64,000 nucleotides of DNA. It comes from Xanthobacteraceae bacterium. GTDB lineage: Bacteria > Pseudomonadota > Alphaproteobacteria > Rhizobiales > Xanthobacteraceae. Position 1 is the stretch's first letter, and each line of letters opens with the position of its first letter. Location: the NCBI GenBank assembly GCA_030041005.1, contig JASHOR010000099.1, positions 1 through 64,000 on the forward strand, in the 5' to 3' direction. Below, piece by piece: positions 42,220-52,613 of the stretch. The notes under the pieces are model-generated. The model was not told the DNA's origin, made no database searches, and saw nothing but the letters and a program-made list of their open reading frames with translations. The position numbers and the translations under genes are program-made.

Positions 42220-42993
42220 TTATGCGTTATCGAATGTCGGCGGTCGCTTTTCGATGAATGCGGCCATGCCCTCTTTCTGATCGCGCGTCGCGAACAGGGA
42301 ATGGAAGATGCGGCGCTCGAACCGGATGCCTTCGGCGAGCGAGGTTTCAAAGGCGCGGTTCACCGCTTCCTTGGCCGCCAGCACCGACGGCAACGACATC
42401 GACGCGATCGTTTCGGCGACTTTGAAGGATTCATCGAGGAGGTTTGCCAGCGGCACGATACGACAGACCAAACCGCAGCGTTCGGCCTCGCTCGCGTCCA
42501 TCATGCGGCCGGTCAGGATCAGGTCCATGGCCTTGGCCTTGCCGACCGCGTGCGTCAGCCGTTGCGTGCCGCCGATGCCGGGAATAATTCCGAGCTTGAT
42601 CTCCGGCTGGCCGAATTTGGCATTGTCTGCCGCGATGATGAGATCGCATTGCAGCGCAAGTTCGCAGCCGCCGCCGAGCGCGAAGCCGGCTACCGCGGCG
42701 ACCGTCGGTTTGCGCGCGGCCGCGACGCGATGCCACGCCGCGGTGAAGTCGGTGAAATAGACGTCGGCGAAGCTCTTCTCCGCCATTTCCTTGATATCGG
42801 CGCCGGCCGCGAATGCCTTCTCGGAGCCAGTAATGATCATGCAACCGATATTCTCGTCGGCCTCCAACGCGTCGACAGCCTGCGCAAGCTCGCGCATCAG
42901 CGCGCCGTTGAGCGCGTTGAGCGCCTGCGGGCGGTTGAGGCGCACGAGGCCAACGCGGCCACGCCGCTCGACGATGATGAGATCGCTGGTCAT
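42220..42993 (-). CDS. Enoyl-CoA hydratase
   Basis: A 257-residue crotonase-fold enzyme that hydrates 2-enoyl-CoA in beta-oxidation. The start at 42993 ([20 protein letters not shown]) is used; the track ORF adds 72 residues covering the mutM end. The oxyanion region [11 protein letters not shown] and [12 protein letters not shown], and both catalytic Glu residues (in GCELAL and in [13 protein letters not shown]), are present, so it should be active. Same strand as mutM and 22 bases downstream of its stop, so probably co-transcribed. Confidence 0.93.
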   Translation of the reverse strand: MTSDLIIVERRGRVGLVRLNRPQALNALNGALMRELAQAVDALEADENIGCMIITGSEKAFAAGADIKEMAEKSFADVYFTDFTAAWHRVAAARKPTVAAVAGFALGGGCELALQCDLIIAADNAKFGQPEIKLGIIPGIGGTQRLTHAVGKAKAMDLILTGRMMDASEAERCGLVCRIVPLANLLDESFKVAETIASMSLPSVLAAKEAVNRAFETSLAEGIRFERRIFHSLFATRDQKEGMAAFIEKRPPTFDNA

Positions 42994-43015
42994 TGCTGCT
43001 GTCCCGAGATGAAGT

Positions 43016-43987
43016 TCACTTCTGGCACGACGGACAATAGAAGGTCGAGCGGCCGTTCTGCACGATGCGCTTGACGGTGCCGCGGCAGCCGCGGGTCGGA
43101 CATTTTTCGCCTTCACGGTCGTAAACCCGGAAGTGATGCTGAAACAGGCCGAGTTCGCCGTCGGTACGCTTGTGATCGCGCAGCGAGGAACCGCCGGCTT
43201 CGATCGCATCGGTAAGGACCGCCTTGATGCCCTCGACCAGGCGTTCGGCGCGCTCGTTGGGCACGCCGTTCTTTGCGGCGATGGTCGAGGTCTTGCGCTT
43301 GGGCGAAAGCCGCGCGCGGTGCAGCGCCTCGCACACGTAGATATTGCCCAGCCCGGCGACCACGCGCTGGTCCGACAGCGCCGCTTTCAGGCTCGTCTTC
43401 TTGCCTTTGCAGGCGCGCGCCAGCATGGCGGCGTCGAATGCGTTGCCGAGCGGCTCGGGACCGAGGCGATTGAGCAGCGGCTCGGCGTCGAGATCGCGGC
43501 GCGGCACGATCTTCATCGAACCGAAGCGACGCGGATCGTTGAAGCTCACGATCGCGCCCGACGACATGTGAAAGACGACGTGATCGTGCGCCGCGTGCTG
43601 GGCGCGCTCATGATAGTAGTTGCCCAGTCCTGGGCCCTCACCCCGAGGAAGAGACCGCAGGTCGCCCTCGAAGGGTGGCGTCCTTCGAGGCTCGCGACCT
43701 CGGGTCGCTCGCACCTCAGGACGAGGCTGTCGAGAATCGAAAACATGAAACGAACCCGACATGCCGAGGTGCATGAGCAGCACGTCTCCGGACGACAGGT
43801 CGACGAGCAGATATTTCGCCCGCCGCCCGATGCCGGCGACGGTGCTGCCCTCCAGCCGCTGTCGAAAATCCTTGGCCAGCGGCCAGCGCAGATCGGCGCG
43901 ACGAACGTCCACCTTGTCGAAGCGTGCGCCTTCCATGGCGGGCGCGAGTCCGCGGCGCACAGTTTCAACTTCGGGCAGTTCCGGCAT
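43016..43987 (-). CDS. mutM: Formamidopyrimidine-DNA glycosylase with in-frame repeat insertion
   Basis: Bifunctional glycosylase/AP lyase that removes 8-oxoguanine. 323 residues. Catalytic N-terminus [13 protein letters not shown], helix-two-turn-helix core ([30 protein letters not shown]) and C-terminal zinc finger with CPTRGC and FYCPSC. All key residues are present. It is about 30 residues longer than typical rhizobial MutM. The extra part (about residues 87-117, between SGSFHVF and [15 protein letters not shown]) is encoded by a palindromic repeat at 43636-43726. The insertion is at a surface loop between strands of the N-terminal domain, so function may be kept (inference). Divergent from ubiE. 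Confidence 0.95.
   Translation of the reverse strand: MPELPEVETVRRGLAPAMEGARFDKVDVRRADLRWPLAKDFRQRLEGSTVAGIGRRAKYLLVDLSSGDVLLMHLGMSGSFHVFDSRQPRPEVRATRGREPRRTPPFEGDLRSLPRGEGPGLGNYYHERAQHAAHDHVVFHMSSGAIVSFNDPRRFGSMKIVPRRDLDAEPLLNRLGPEPLGNAFDAAMLARACKGKKTSLKAALSDQRVVAGLGNIYVCEALHRARLSPKRKTSTIAAKNGVPNERAERLVEGIKAVLTDAIEAGGSSLRDHKRTDGELGLFQHHFRVYDREGEKCPTRGCRGTVKRIVQNGRSTFYCPSCQK
43636..43726. repeat. Palindromic repeat translated within mutM
   Basis: The left arm CCTCACCCCGAGGAAGAG... and right arm ...GCTCGCACCTCAGGACGAGG are imperfect inverted copies meeting near CCTCGAAGG (43657-43674)/CCTTCGAGG (43682-43690). The right arm matches the CCTTCGAG-GCTCGC-CCTCAGG-GAGG pattern of a common Bradyrhizobium-type intergenic palindrome (from memory). 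Here it is read in frame as part of MutM, comparable in principle to Rickettsia palindromic elements. Confidence 0.75.
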
Positions 43988-44085
43988 GGTCTAACCCGGC
44001 GCGCGGCCGGCCAAACATGGTTAATGTCGAACAGATAGCGCCGATAGCGCAGCCGCGCTATGTTTGGCAATCGAGAGAACCGCCC

Positions 44086-44871
44086 ATGGCAGAGAGCGTA
44101 CATTTCGGCGCGCGAACGGTGCCGCTGACCGAAAAGCAGGAGCTGGTCAACGACGTTTTTCACAGCGTCGCGCGCCGCTACGACGTGATGAATGATCTGA
44201 TGTCGCTCGGGCTGCATCGCGCCTGGAAGGACGCGCTGGTTACGGCGCTGGATCCGCCCAAACGCGCGCCGTTCTCGGTGCTCGACATCGCCGGCGGCAC
44301 CGGCGACGTGGCCTTGCGTGTGGTCGCGGCGGGCGGGCCGCAGACGCGAGTGGTCGTCTGCGACATCAACGCCGAGATGGTTGCGGTCGGCCGCGAGCGG
44401 GTGGAGAAGCGCACGCGGCGAACCCGGTCGTTGGGCGAACGCGCCGGAAAGGCAACAGGCGCCATCACCTTCATGGAAGGCAACGCCGAAGCGTTACCGT
44501 TCGCCGACCGCAGTTTCGACGCTGCCACGGTCGCCTTTGGCATCCGCAACGTGCCCCGCATAGAGCAGGCGCTCGCCGAGGTGTTTCGCGTCGTGCGGAT
44601 CGGCGGCAAATTTCTTTGCCTCGAATTCTCCGCGGTGGACGTGCCCGGCCTCGACCGCCTCTACGATCTTTACTCGTTCAACGTCATCCCCGCGCTCGGC
44701 CGTGTAGTGGCCGGCGACGCCGATTCTTATCGTTATCTCGTCGAATCGATTCGCCGCTTCCCGCGCCCGGAGGCATTTGCCGCCATGATGCGGTCGGCTG
44801 GCTTCGCCCGCGTCTCGCACAAACTCATGACGGGCGGGATCGTGGCCCTGCATTGCGGCTGGCGCTTGTGA
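44086..44871 (+). CDS. ubiE: Ubiquinone/menaquinone biosynthesis C-methyltransferase
   Basis: SAM-dependent C-methyltransferase of ubiquinone synthesis, 261 residues from ATG 44086 (GAGAGAA upstream). Motifs: [63 protein letters not shown], and [20 protein letters not shown]. The track ORF start at 43924 lies inside mutM. The stop overlaps the ubiB GTG start (GTGA, 44868-44871), so the two are translationally coupled. Confidence 0.95.
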   Translation: MAESVHFGARTVPLTEKQELVNDVFHSVARRYDVMNDLMSLGLHRAWKDALVTALDPPKRAPFSVLDIAGGTGDVALRVVAAGGPQTRVVVCDINAEMVAVGRERVEKRTRRTRSLGERAGKATGAITFMEGNAEALPFADRSFDAATVAFGIRNVPRIEQALAEVFRVVRIGGKFLCLEFSAVDVPGLDRLYDLYSFNVIPALGRVVAGDADSYRYLVESIRRFPRPEAFAAMMRSAGFARVSHKLMTGGIVALHCGWRL

Positions 44872-46448
44872 TTTCCGGTCCCGCGCATCTTTTACGTCTT
44901 GGCCGAGCCATCTTCGTGTTAGCCCGCGAAGGCGTTTTCGGCGTCATCGACCCGGCGATGCTGCCCGCCTCCTCACGACTGGGATTGCGCCTGGCGCGAC
45001 TGATCGAGCGGCCGAGCCGCGGCACCGCGGGGACACGACTGTCGGCGGCCTTGACGCGCTTGGGCCCAAGCTACGTCAAGCTCGGCCAATTCCTGGCGAC
45101 GCGACCGGATGTGGTCGGCGTTGCGCTCGCCCACGATCTCGAAGCGCTCCAGGATCACATGCCGCCGTTTCCGCAAGCCGATGCCGAACGCGCGGTCGCC
45201 GCGTCGTTGGACCGGCCAATCAGCGCGGTCTTCTCGAGCTTCGGACCGCCGGTCGCCGCGGCCTCGATCGCCCAGGTTCACCGGGCGGCCGTGGCCACGG
45301 CCGGTGGACAGCGTGCGGTCGCCGTCAAGGTGCTGCGTCCCGGCGTCGAGCAGCGTTTCCACGCCGACCTGCGCGCCTTCACCTTCGCCGCGCGCCACGC
45401 CGAAAGCCTTTCCGCCGAAGCGCAGCGGCTGCGGCTTATCGAAGTGGTCGATACGCTGCGGCGCTCGGTCATGGTCGAAATGGACTTCCGCCTGGAGGCC
45501 GCCGCGCTCTCAGAAATGGCCGAGAACACCAAGGAGGATCCGGATTTCCGCGTGCCTGCGGTCGACTGGGACCGCACCAGCAAGGAAGTCCTGACGCTGG
45601 AATGGATCGATGCGACGCCGCTCTCTGACCGCGCGCGCCTGCAGGCCAAGGGCTTTGACCTGCGCCAACTTGCGCGGGCGCTGATACAGACATTTCTCCG
45701 CCACGCGCTGCGCGACGGTTTCTTCCATGCCGACATGCATCCGGGAAATCTGTTCGTTGACGACGAAGCCAAGCTTATTGCCGTCGATTTCGGCATCATG
45801 GGCCGGCTCGGCATCAAGGAACGCGTCTTTCTCGCCGAAATCCTCAACGGCTTCATCACCCGCGACTATCACCGGGTCGCGGAGGTGCACTTCGAGGCCG
45901 GATACGTGCCGGCGCACCACTCGGTCGACGACTTCGCCCAGGCGATCCGGGCCATCGGCGAGCCGATCCACAGCCGTACCGCCGAGGAAATTTCCATGGC
46001 GCGGTTGCTGACGCTGTTGTTCGAGGTGACCGGCATTTTCGACATGCGCACGCGGCCCGAGCTGCTGCTGCTGCAGAAGACCATGGTGGTGGTCGAGGGC
46101 GTGGCGCGTTCGCTTGATCCCAAGCTCGACATGTGGAGCACGGCCGAACCGGTGGTGCGCGAATGGATGACGCGGTATCTCGGCCCGGCCGGCAAGATCG
46201 AGAATGTATCGCTCGGCGCGCTGCAGCTCGGCCGCTTCGTCGGCAACGCACCCGGCCTGCTGACGCGCGGGGCGCGCCTGCTCGATCAGCTCGACGAGAT
46301 CACCCGTGATGGCCTTGTCCTATCGCCGCAGACCATCGCCGAGATCGACAAAGCCGAAGCGCGCCGCGAGCGCTGGATCATTGCCGCGCTTTGGTTCATC
46401 GCGGCGCTGCTGCTGTGGCTGGTCGTCCAGGTCTGGAGGTTGCATTGA
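44868..46448 (+). CDS. ubiB: Ubiquinone biosynthesis atypical kinase UbiB
   Basis: Membrane-linked ADCK-type ATPase/kinase required for ubiquinone synthesis, 526 residues. The start is a GTG overlapping the ubiE stop; the track ORF begins inside ubiE. Family motifs: [20 protein letters not shown] (KxGQ motif), [14 protein letters not shown] (Ala-rich loop), [22 protein letters not shown] (catalytic loop) and [10 protein letters not shown]. Two C-terminal hydrophobic helices ([20 protein letters not shown]) anchor it in the inner membrane. Confidence 0.95.
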   Translation: MISGPAHLLRLGRAIFVLAREGVFGVIDPAMLPASSRLGLRLARLIERPSRGTAGTRLSAALTRLGPSYVKLGQFLATRPDVVGVALAHDLEALQDHMPPFPQADAERAVAASLDRPISAVFSSFGPPVAAASIAQVHRAAVATAGGQRAVAVKVLRPGVEQRFHADLRAFTFAARHAESLSAEAQRLRLIEVVDTLRRSVMVEMDFRLEAAALSEMAENTKEDPDFRVPAVDWDRTSKEVLTLEWIDATPLSDRARLQAKGFDLRQLARALIQTFLRHALRDGFFHADMHPGNLFVDDEAKLIAVDFGIMGRLGIKERVFLAEILNGFITRDYHRVAEVHFEAGYVPAHHSVDDFAQAIRAIGEPIHSRTAEEISMARLLTLLFEVTGIFDMRTRPELLLLQKTMVVVEGVARSLDPKLDMWSTAEPVVREWMTRYLGPAGKIENVSLGALQLGRFVGNAPGLLTRGARLLDQLDEITRDGLVLSPQTIAEIDKAEARRERWIIAALWFIAALLLWLVVQVWRLH

Positions 46449-46618
46449 TCGGAAGGAAATCAGCGCCTATCGTGGCCCGGACGTTGGCGGGGCGCCAGCG
46501 ACGAGCGGCATGACGAACTGAAAGAAAGTTCAGAAATCGGCTTTGGCCGCGGGCAACACGATTGATGGCGTTGACCGCGGCATTGCAATCATAAAGCTCC
46601 TGGAACGATCGAGACTCG

Positions 46619-47830
46619 ATGCTTCACTCCACGCGCATCCTTCTCATCATCGGCGGCGGCATCGCCGCCTACAAGGCGCTCGATCTCATTCGCCGGCTGC
46701 AGGACCGCGGCGCGCGCGTACGCTGCATCCTCACCGCTGCGGCGCAGAAGTTCATCACCCCGCTCGCCGCCGCCGCGCTCTGCGGCGAGCGCGCCTACGT
46801 CGATCTGTTCGACACCGAGAGCGAGCTCGATGTCGGCCATATCCGGCTCGCCCGCGAGACCGACCTTGTCATCGTCGCCCCGGCGACCGCCGATCTGATG
46901 GCAAAAATGCGCGGCGGCCAGGCCGACGATCTCGCCACCGCGGTAATGCTGGCGACCGACCGACCGATCCTGATCGCGCCGGCGATGAATCCGCGCATGT
47001 GGGCGGCGCACGCGACGCAACGCAATCTCGCGCAGCTTGTCGCCGACGGTGTCCGCGTCGTCGGTCCCAACAGCGGTGAAATGGCCGAGCGTGGCGAGGC
47101 CGGCGTGGGCCGCATGGCCGAGCCCGGCGAGATCGCGGCTGCCGCCGAGGAGGTGCTGCGCGGGCACGGATCGCTGTCAGGCACGCGCGTGCTGGTCACG
47201 TCCGGTCCGACGCACGAGCCGATCGATCCGGTGCGCTTCATCGCCAATCGGTCTTCCGGCAAGCAAGGCCATGCGATCGCCGCAGCAGCCGCGGCCGCCG
47301 GCGCGGCGGTGGTGCTGGTCTCCGGTCCGGTCGATGTCGCCGACCCGCCCGGAGTTTCCGTCGTCAAAGTAGAGACCGCATCGCAGATGCTGGAGGCGGT
47401 GAAACGGGCGCTGCCCGCCGACGCCGCGATCTTTGCCGCCGCCGTTGCGGATTGGCGCGTCGAGCACGCGAGCGCGAACAAGATCAAAAAACAGCAGGGC
47501 CGCGCGCAACGGCTCGAACTTGTGGAAAATCCCGACATCCTGGCGACCATCGCGGGGCGCAAGAACGGGCGGCCGCGGCTGGTCATCGGATTTGCAGCCG
47601 AGACCGAAAACGTCATCGCCAACGCCAAGGCAAAACTGGTAAAAAAGGGTTGCGACTGGATCCTGGCCAATGACGTATCGTCGCAGACCGGCATCATGGG
47701 CGGCGATAACAATGCGATTCATCTGGTCACCGCCTCGGGCGTCGAATCCTGGCCGCCGCAATCGAAGGACGCCGTCGCCCGCACCTTGATCGGGCGGCTG
47801 GCCGCGGCACTCGCAAAGGCCAAGCCGTGA
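46619..47830 (+). CDS. coaBC: Bifunctional phosphopantothenoylcysteine decarboxylase/synthetase
   Basis: Coenzyme A synthesis from 4'-phosphopantothenate and cysteine, 403 residues. The N-terminal FMN-binding CoaC domain has [16 protein letters not shown], the conserved PAMNPRMW, and [20 protein letters not shown]. The C-terminal CoaB domain starts near residue 190 ([29 protein letters not shown]). The stop overlaps the dut GTG start. The 170 bases upstream hold no gene and probably the promoter of coaBC-dut. Confidence 0.95.
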   Translation: MLHSTRILLIIGGGIAAYKALDLIRRLQDRGARVRCILTAAAQKFITPLAAAALCGERAYVDLFDTESELDVGHIRLARETDLVIVAPATADLMAKMRGGQADDLATAVMLATDRPILIAPAMNPRMWAAHATQRNLAQLVADGVRVVGPNSGEMAERGEAGVGRMAEPGEIAAAAEEVLRGHGSLSGTRVLVTSGPTHEPIDPVRFIANRSSGKQGHAIAAAAAAAGAAVVLVSGPVDVADPPGVSVVKVETASQMLEAVKRALPADAAIFAAAVADWRVEHASANKIKKQQGRAQRLELVENPDILATIAGRKNGRPRLVIGFAAETENVIANAKAKLVKKGCDWILANDVSSQTGIMGGDNNAIHLVTASGVESWPPQSKDAVARTLIGRLAAALAKAKP

Positions 47831-48294
47831 CCGACGATCGCGCGGTCGAAGTCCGCATTATGCGGTTGCCGGAAGCCGCCGACCTGCCGCTGCCGCAATA
47901 CCAATCGGCGCTTGCCGCCGGGCTTGATCTGCTCGCCGCTGTGCCGGCCGAGGCGCCGATGCAGATCGCTCCCGGCGCTCGCGCGCTCATTCCGACCGGC
48001 TTTGCCCTCGCCTTGCCGGCCGGCAGCGAAGGGCAAATCCGGCCGCGCTCCGGCCTTGCCATCCGCCACGGCATCACGGTGCTCAATACGCCGGGAACGA
48101 TCGATGCCGACTATCGCGGAGAGCTTAAAATCATTCTGGTCAATCTCGGCACCGAGCCATTCGTTGTTCGCCGCGGCATGCGGATCGCGCAGTTGGTGGT
48201 CGCCCGCGTCGAACGCGTCAAACTCACCGAAGCGCCCGATCTCGACGCGACCGCACGCGCCAGCGGCGGTATGGGTTCGACCGGTATTGCGTGA
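47827..48294 (+). CDS. dut: Deoxyuridine 5'-triphosphate nucleotidohydrolase
   Basis: Homotrimeric dUTPase that hydrolyses dUTP to dUMP and keeps uracil out of DNA. 155 residues from a GTG overlapping the coaBC stop. The motifs are in order: [44 protein letters not shown], and the C-terminal P-loop-like [10 protein letters not shown]. Complete and apparently functional. Pairing with coaBC is common in this group. Confidence 0.96.
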   Translation: MTDDRAVEVRIMRLPEAADLPLPQYQSALAAGLDLLAAVPAEAPMQIAPGARALIPTGFALALPAGSEGQIRPRSGLAIRHGITVLNTPGTIDADYRGELKIILVNLGTEPFVVRRGMRIAQLVVARVERVKLTEAPDLDATARASGGMGSTGIA

Positions 48295-48428
48295 CCGTCG
48301 TCGATCCCTTGCCGTTCACGATCTGGACTCTTTCAGCGCGATTCTGGTTGAGAGTAAAGTGACCCGATTCGCGGACGGTGTTCCGCGATCGACGTGCCGG
48401 CGCGGGCGGCCGGCAGAGGCAAAGGGGC

Positions 48429-50954
48429 ATGCCGGAGACAATCCGGACAAGCGGGGGCTACGCTCATCCGCCAGAGCGCGGATTTCCCGCAATCGGCTTG
48501 CCCGCGGCTCGCTTGCTGGCGGTTGCGGCAACGGCTTGGCCCTGCGCCGCGCATGCCGCCGGACCGTCCGTCGGCGGGCTGCAGGAATTTCTGCTCGGCG
48601 CCTATTCCGGTATTGACCGGCACGACATAGCGATGCTCGTGCCGATGCTCGGGTTCGTGCTGTTCGCCGTCGTCAGCGCGATCATGCTGCTGCGCGCGCG
48701 CGCGCGGGTGGCGCGGGTCGAGGCGTCAAGCCGCGACCAGATCACCGTGCTGCGCGACCGGCTCGACCGCGCCAGCGCGCTGATCCTGTCGGAGCGGCAG
48801 GTTGTGATTGATTGGCCGGCCGGTTCCGATGAACCCAATATCGGCGGCGATCTCCAAGTCCTCGGGTTGAGCGAGCCGCACCGCGTGCTGGCGTTCGGTT
48901 CGTGGCTCGATGCCGCCACCGCAAGCGAAATGGATCACGCCGCTCAAGCGCTGAGAGAACACGGCGAGCCGTTCGCAATGACGGCGACCACGCTTGCCGG
49001 CCAACCCATCGAGGTGCAGGGCCGCGCCATCGGCGGACGCGCCGTGCTGCGGTTGAAGGACGCCAGCGCCCTGACACGCGATCTGGCCCAGGTCACGCAA
49101 CGCTATCAGGCATTGCTGACCGAGGTCGCTTCCTTGCGCACGCTGATCGAAACGCTGCCGTCGCCGGCCTGGACGCGCGACGCGGTCGGGCGTCTGACAT
49201 TCGTCAACTCCGCATACGCCCGCGCAGTCGAAGCGAAGGACGCAGCCGACGCCGTCATGCGCAATCTCGAATTGCTCGACAGTGCTTCACGGCAAACCAT
49301 TCTGCAGCGACGCCGCGATGGCGGAGCCTATTCGGGCCGGCTACCCGCCATCGTCGCCGGAGCCCGCCGCAGTCTCGATGTGTTTGACGTGCACACCCAC
49401 ACCGGAAGCGCCGGAATCGGCATCGACGCCACCGAGGCGGAGACGATGCGCAACGCGCTCGCCCGCATGGTCGATGCGCATCGCCGCACCCTCGATCAGC
49501 TACCGATCGGGGTCGCCACGTTCGATGCCGATCAGCGGCTCACGTTCTACAACGCCGCCTATCGCGCGCTCTGGGATTTCGATGCCGGCTATCTCGACCA
49601 GAGGCCCACCGATTCCGCGGTCATCGAGGAGCTGCGCGTGGCGCGCAAGCTGCCGGAGCAGACGAATTTCCGCGAATGGAAAGCGCACCTGCACGAAGCC
49701 TACCGCGCCATCGAACCGCGGGAGCAGATCTGGCACCTGCCCGACGGGCGCACGCTGCGCGTGATGACGACGCCCAATCCCGACGGCGGCGTCACCTATC
49801 TGTTCCATGACGCGACAGAGCGGCTCGATCTCGAGCGGCGCTTCGAGGAACTGATCCGCGTTCAGGGCGAAACACTCGACAACCTCGCCGAAGGTGTCGC
49901 GGTCTTTGCCAGCGACGGCAAGCTGCGCCTGCACAACGCCTCGTTCGCCCGCATGTGGCATCTGTCGCCCGCGGTTCTGGCCGAGCGTCCGCACATCGAG
50001 GCCATTACCGCGCTGGGTCGCCCGCTACACGGCGACGATCCGACCTGGCAATCGCTGCGCGAGGTGGTAACGGCCATCGACAGCCGCAAAACGATTTCCG
50101 GGCGGCTGGAGCGGCGCGACGGCAGCGTGATCGACTGCACCACGGTGCCATTGCCAGGCGGCGCGACGTTGGTGACGTTCCACGACGTGACCGACTCGGT
50201 CAATGTCGAGCGGGCGCTGCGCGAACGCAACGATGCGCTGGAGGACGCCGACCGGATCAAGATCGAGTTCGTCCATCACGTGTCCTACGAGCTGCGTTCG
50301 CCGCTCACGAACATCATCGGCTTCGTCCATCTGCTCGGCGATTCCGCGACCGGCCCGTTGGCGCCGAAGCAGCGCGAGTATCTCGACTACATCACCGTCT
50401 CGTCGAACACGCTGCTGGCGCTGATCAACAATATTCTCGATCTCGCAACCATCGATGCCGGTCGCATGCAGCTCAATCTCGGCACTGTCGATATCCTTGA
50501 AACCGTGCAGGCGGCCGCCGAGGGCGTGCAGGACCGGCTGGTGGGCGCCGGACTGACGCTCGATATCCGCGCCGCTTCCGACGTCGGCAGTTTCACCGCC
50601 GATGCGCGGCGCCTGCGGCAAATCCTCTTCAATCTCCTGGCCAACGCCGTGAGCTTCTCGCCGGCGGGAGCGACCGTGACCTTGCGGGTCGAGCGCCGTA
50701 CCGGCGAAGTGGTCTTCTCGGTGACCGATCGCGGGCCGGGGATTCCGCCAGAAGTGCTGGAGAAAGTCTTCAACTGGTTCGAGACGCACGCGCTCGGCTC
50801 GTACCACCGCGGACTGGGCCTGGGGTTGTCGCTGGTTCGCTCGTTCGTCGAGTTGCACGGCGGCACCGTGAGCATCGCATCGGTCGTCGGGGAAGGCACG
50901 ACCGTGACCTGCACGTTCCCGGTCGGCACGGCCGCCGCGCGCACTGCGGCATAG
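48429..50954 (+). CDS. divL: DivL-type sensor kinase homologue with Tyr in the H-box
   Basis: An 841-residue multi-PAS histidine-kinase-like protein. The start is ATG 48429 behind AAAGGGG; the track GTG at 48378 is less likely. One membrane helix at about 67-88, three PAS-like units (near 245, 365 and 495: LPSPAWTRDAVGRLTFVNSA, LPIGVATFDADQRLTFYNAA, LAEGVAVFASDGKLRLHNAS), then HisKA and HATPase. The H-box reads FVHHVSYELRSPLTN, with Tyr620 in place of the phospho-accepting His, as in Caulobacter DivL. N, G1 and G2 boxes (NLLANAVSFSP, DRGPGIPPE, GLGLGLSLV) are kept. DivL controls CckA-CtrA signalling; the location upstream of tsaE fits divL. Confidence 0.88.
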   Translation: MPETIRTSGGYAHPPERGFPAIGLPAARLLAVAATAWPCAAHAAGPSVGGLQEFLLGAYSGIDRHDIAMLVPMLGFVLFAVVSAIMLLRARARVARVEASSRDQITVLRDRLDRASALILSERQVVIDWPAGSDEPNIGGDLQVLGLSEPHRVLAFGSWLDAATASEMDHAAQALREHGEPFAMTATTLAGQPIEVQGRAIGGRAVLRLKDASALTRDLAQVTQRYQALLTEVASLRTLIETLPSPAWTRDAVGRLTFVNSAYARAVEAKDAADAVMRNLELLDSASRQTILQRRRDGGAYSGRLPAIVAGARRSLDVFDVHTHTGSAGIGIDATEAETMRNALARMVDAHRRTLDQLPIGVATFDADQRLTFYNAAYRALWDFDAGYLDQRPTDSAVIEELRVARKLPEQTNFREWKAHLHEAYRAIEPREQIWHLPDGRTLRVMTTPNPDGGVTYLFHDATERLDLERRFEELIRVQGETLDNLAEGVAVFASDGKLRLHNASFARMWHLSPAVLAERPHIEAITALGRPLHGDDPTWQSLREVVTAIDSRKTISGRLERRDGSVIDCTTVPLPGGATLVTFHDVTDSVNVERALRERNDALEDADRIKIEFVHHVSYELRSPLTNIIGFVHLLGDSATGPLAPKQREYLDYITVSSNTLLALINNILDLATIDAGRMQLNLGTVDILETVQAAAEGVQDRLVGAGLTLDIRAASDVGSFTADARRLRQILFNLLANAVSFSPAGATVTLRVERRTGEVVFSVTDRGPGIPPEVLEKVFNWFETHALGSYHRGLGLGLSLVRSFVELHGGTVSIASVVGEGTTVTCTFPVGTAAARTAA

Positions 50955-51042
50955 GCTTCCGCGATAGGCGGCTCCGGTTGCCGTCTGCCGCTGATCGAGT
51001 GGGTTTGCACGCTTGCCGGAAATCCATTAGCGGATCGTCGCG

Positions 51043-52572
51043 ATGCTTCTGACCAGTTCGGGTGCCGCTAGCTTCTCCGTGACTCTGCCGAACGAGCAGG
51101 CAACCGCCCGGTTCGCAATGGATGTCGCCTGCGCGCTCGAGCCCGGCGATCTGGTGACGCTCTCAGGCGACCTCGGCGCCGGCAAGACCACGTTTGCCCG
51201 AGCGCTCGTCCGCTATCTGGCCGATGATGCCGCGATCGAGGTACCAAGCCCCACCTTCACCCTGCTGCAGATCTATGAGCTGCCGCGGTTCCCGCTGGTC
51301 CACGCCGATCTGTACCGTCTCTCAGGGTCTGCCGAATTGTCCGAGCTTGGATTCGATGATCTTCCGGAAAACTCCGTGGTGCTCATGGAGTGGGCGGATC
51401 GCGCCGCCAGCTTGCTGCCGCCAAACCGTCTCGACATCACCTTCACGCTGGTTCCCGCGCTCGGTGCCGAAATGCGCAATGTTCGCTACACCGGTTATGG
51501 CGCATTCGCTCCGCGCGCGGAGCGCATCGCAATGGTCCGCGCTTTTCTGGACGATGCCGGGTTTGGCGAAGCGGAGCGCCAGCGCATGCAGGGAGACGCC
51601 TCGACGCGGATTTTCGAACGGCTGACGCGCGATGACGAGACCACAGTGCTGATGAATGCGCCGCCGCGTCCGGACGGACCGCCGGTGCGCGACGGCAAGC
51701 CGTACAGCGCCATCGCTCATCTTGCCGAGACGACCGTTCCCTATGTCGGGGTGGCGGCGGGTCTGCGCGAGCGCAATTTCTCGACGCCGGTAATCCTGCA
51801 TGCCGACGCCGAGCGGGGGCTCATCATCATGGAGGATCTCGGCGTCGAGCGGATCGTCGAGGGCGATCCGCCAGCGCCGATCGAGGACCGCTATCAGGTT
51901 GCGCTCGACCTGTTGATATCGCTGCATCGCCGCCGCTTACCTGAAACGCTGGCGGTCGCGCCGCATCTCGAATACCGGCTGCCGCGCTACGATATGGACG
52001 CGTTTCTGATCGAGGCGGAGCTATTGCTCGACTGGTATCTGCCTTCCCTCAAGGCACCGGCGCCGGACGACAAGCGCGCGGAATTCCTCTCGCTGTGGCG
52101 CAGCGTCCTCGCGCCGGCGATAGAAACACCGCCGACCTTGGTGCTGCGCGATTACCACTCGCCCAACCTCTTATGGCTCAAGGACCGGCACAACATCGCC
52201 CGCATAGGGTTGCTCGATTTTCAGGACGCGGTCATCGGCCCGGCGGCCTACGACGTCGCCTCCCTGCTGCAGGATGCGCGCGCGGACATTCCGGAAAGCC
52301 TGGAAGTGGCGCTGCTCAGCCGCTACGTCCGCGCTCGACAGACCGACGATCGGCGCTTCGAAGCCGCTGCTTTTGCCCAGCTTTATGCGACACTTGCCGC
52401 CCAGCGCGCCACCAAGATTCTCGGCATTTTCGCCCGGCTCGACCGGCGGGACGGCAAGCCACAATACCTGCGTCATATTCCGCGGCTATGGCGCTATTTG
52501 CAGCGCTCGCTCGCGCATCCGGCGCTTTCCTCGCTGCAGTCCTGGTACGCTGCCAATGTACCGCCTGCGTGA
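51043..52572 (+). CDS. TsaE-AmgK fusion: tRNA t6A ATPase plus anomeric MurNAc/GlcNAc kinase-like
   Basis: A 509-residue two-domain protein. Residues 1 to about 150 are TsaE (YjeE), the ATPase of the tRNA threonylcarbamoyladenosine complex, with Walker A GDLGAGKTTFARAL, SPTFTLLQIYE and HADLYRL. Residues about 165-505 are a phosphotransferase-fold kinase (QGDASTRIFERLTRD, IIMEDLGVERIVEG, LRDYHSPNLLWL catalytic loop, GLLDFQDAVIGPAAYDVASL) of the AmgK type. AmgK phosphorylates MurNAc/GlcNAc at C1 in cell-wall recycling, and the next gene is the matching uridylyltransferase. The fusion leaves no room for separate starts. It couples an essential tRNA function to a recycling enzyme. Confidence 0.9.
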   Translation: MLLTSSGAASFSVTLPNEQATARFAMDVACALEPGDLVTLSGDLGAGKTTFARALVRYLADDAAIEVPSPTFTLLQIYELPRFPLVHADLYRLSGSAELSELGFDDLPENSVVLMEWADRAASLLPPNRLDITFTLVPALGAEMRNVRYTGYGAFAPRAERIAMVRAFLDDAGFGEAERQRMQGDASTRIFERLTRDDETTVLMNAPPRPDGPPVRDGKPYSAIAHLAETTVPYVGVAAGLRERNFSTPVILHADAERGLIIMEDLGVERIVEGDPPAPIEDRYQVALDLLISLHRRRLPETLAVAPHLEYRLPRYDMDAFLIEAELLLDWYLPSLKAPAPDDKRAEFLSLWRSVLAPAIETPPTLVLRDYHSPNLLWLKDRHNIARIGLLDFQDAVIGPAAYDVASLLQDARADIPESLEVALLSRYVRARQTDDRRFEAAAFAQLYATLAAQRATKILGIFARLDRRDGKPQYLRHIPRLWRYLQRSLAHPALSSLQSWYAANVPPA

Positions 52573-52613
52573 GGAATACGACAACGCAAACGGGGATCGG
52601 ATAGCGACGCGGA

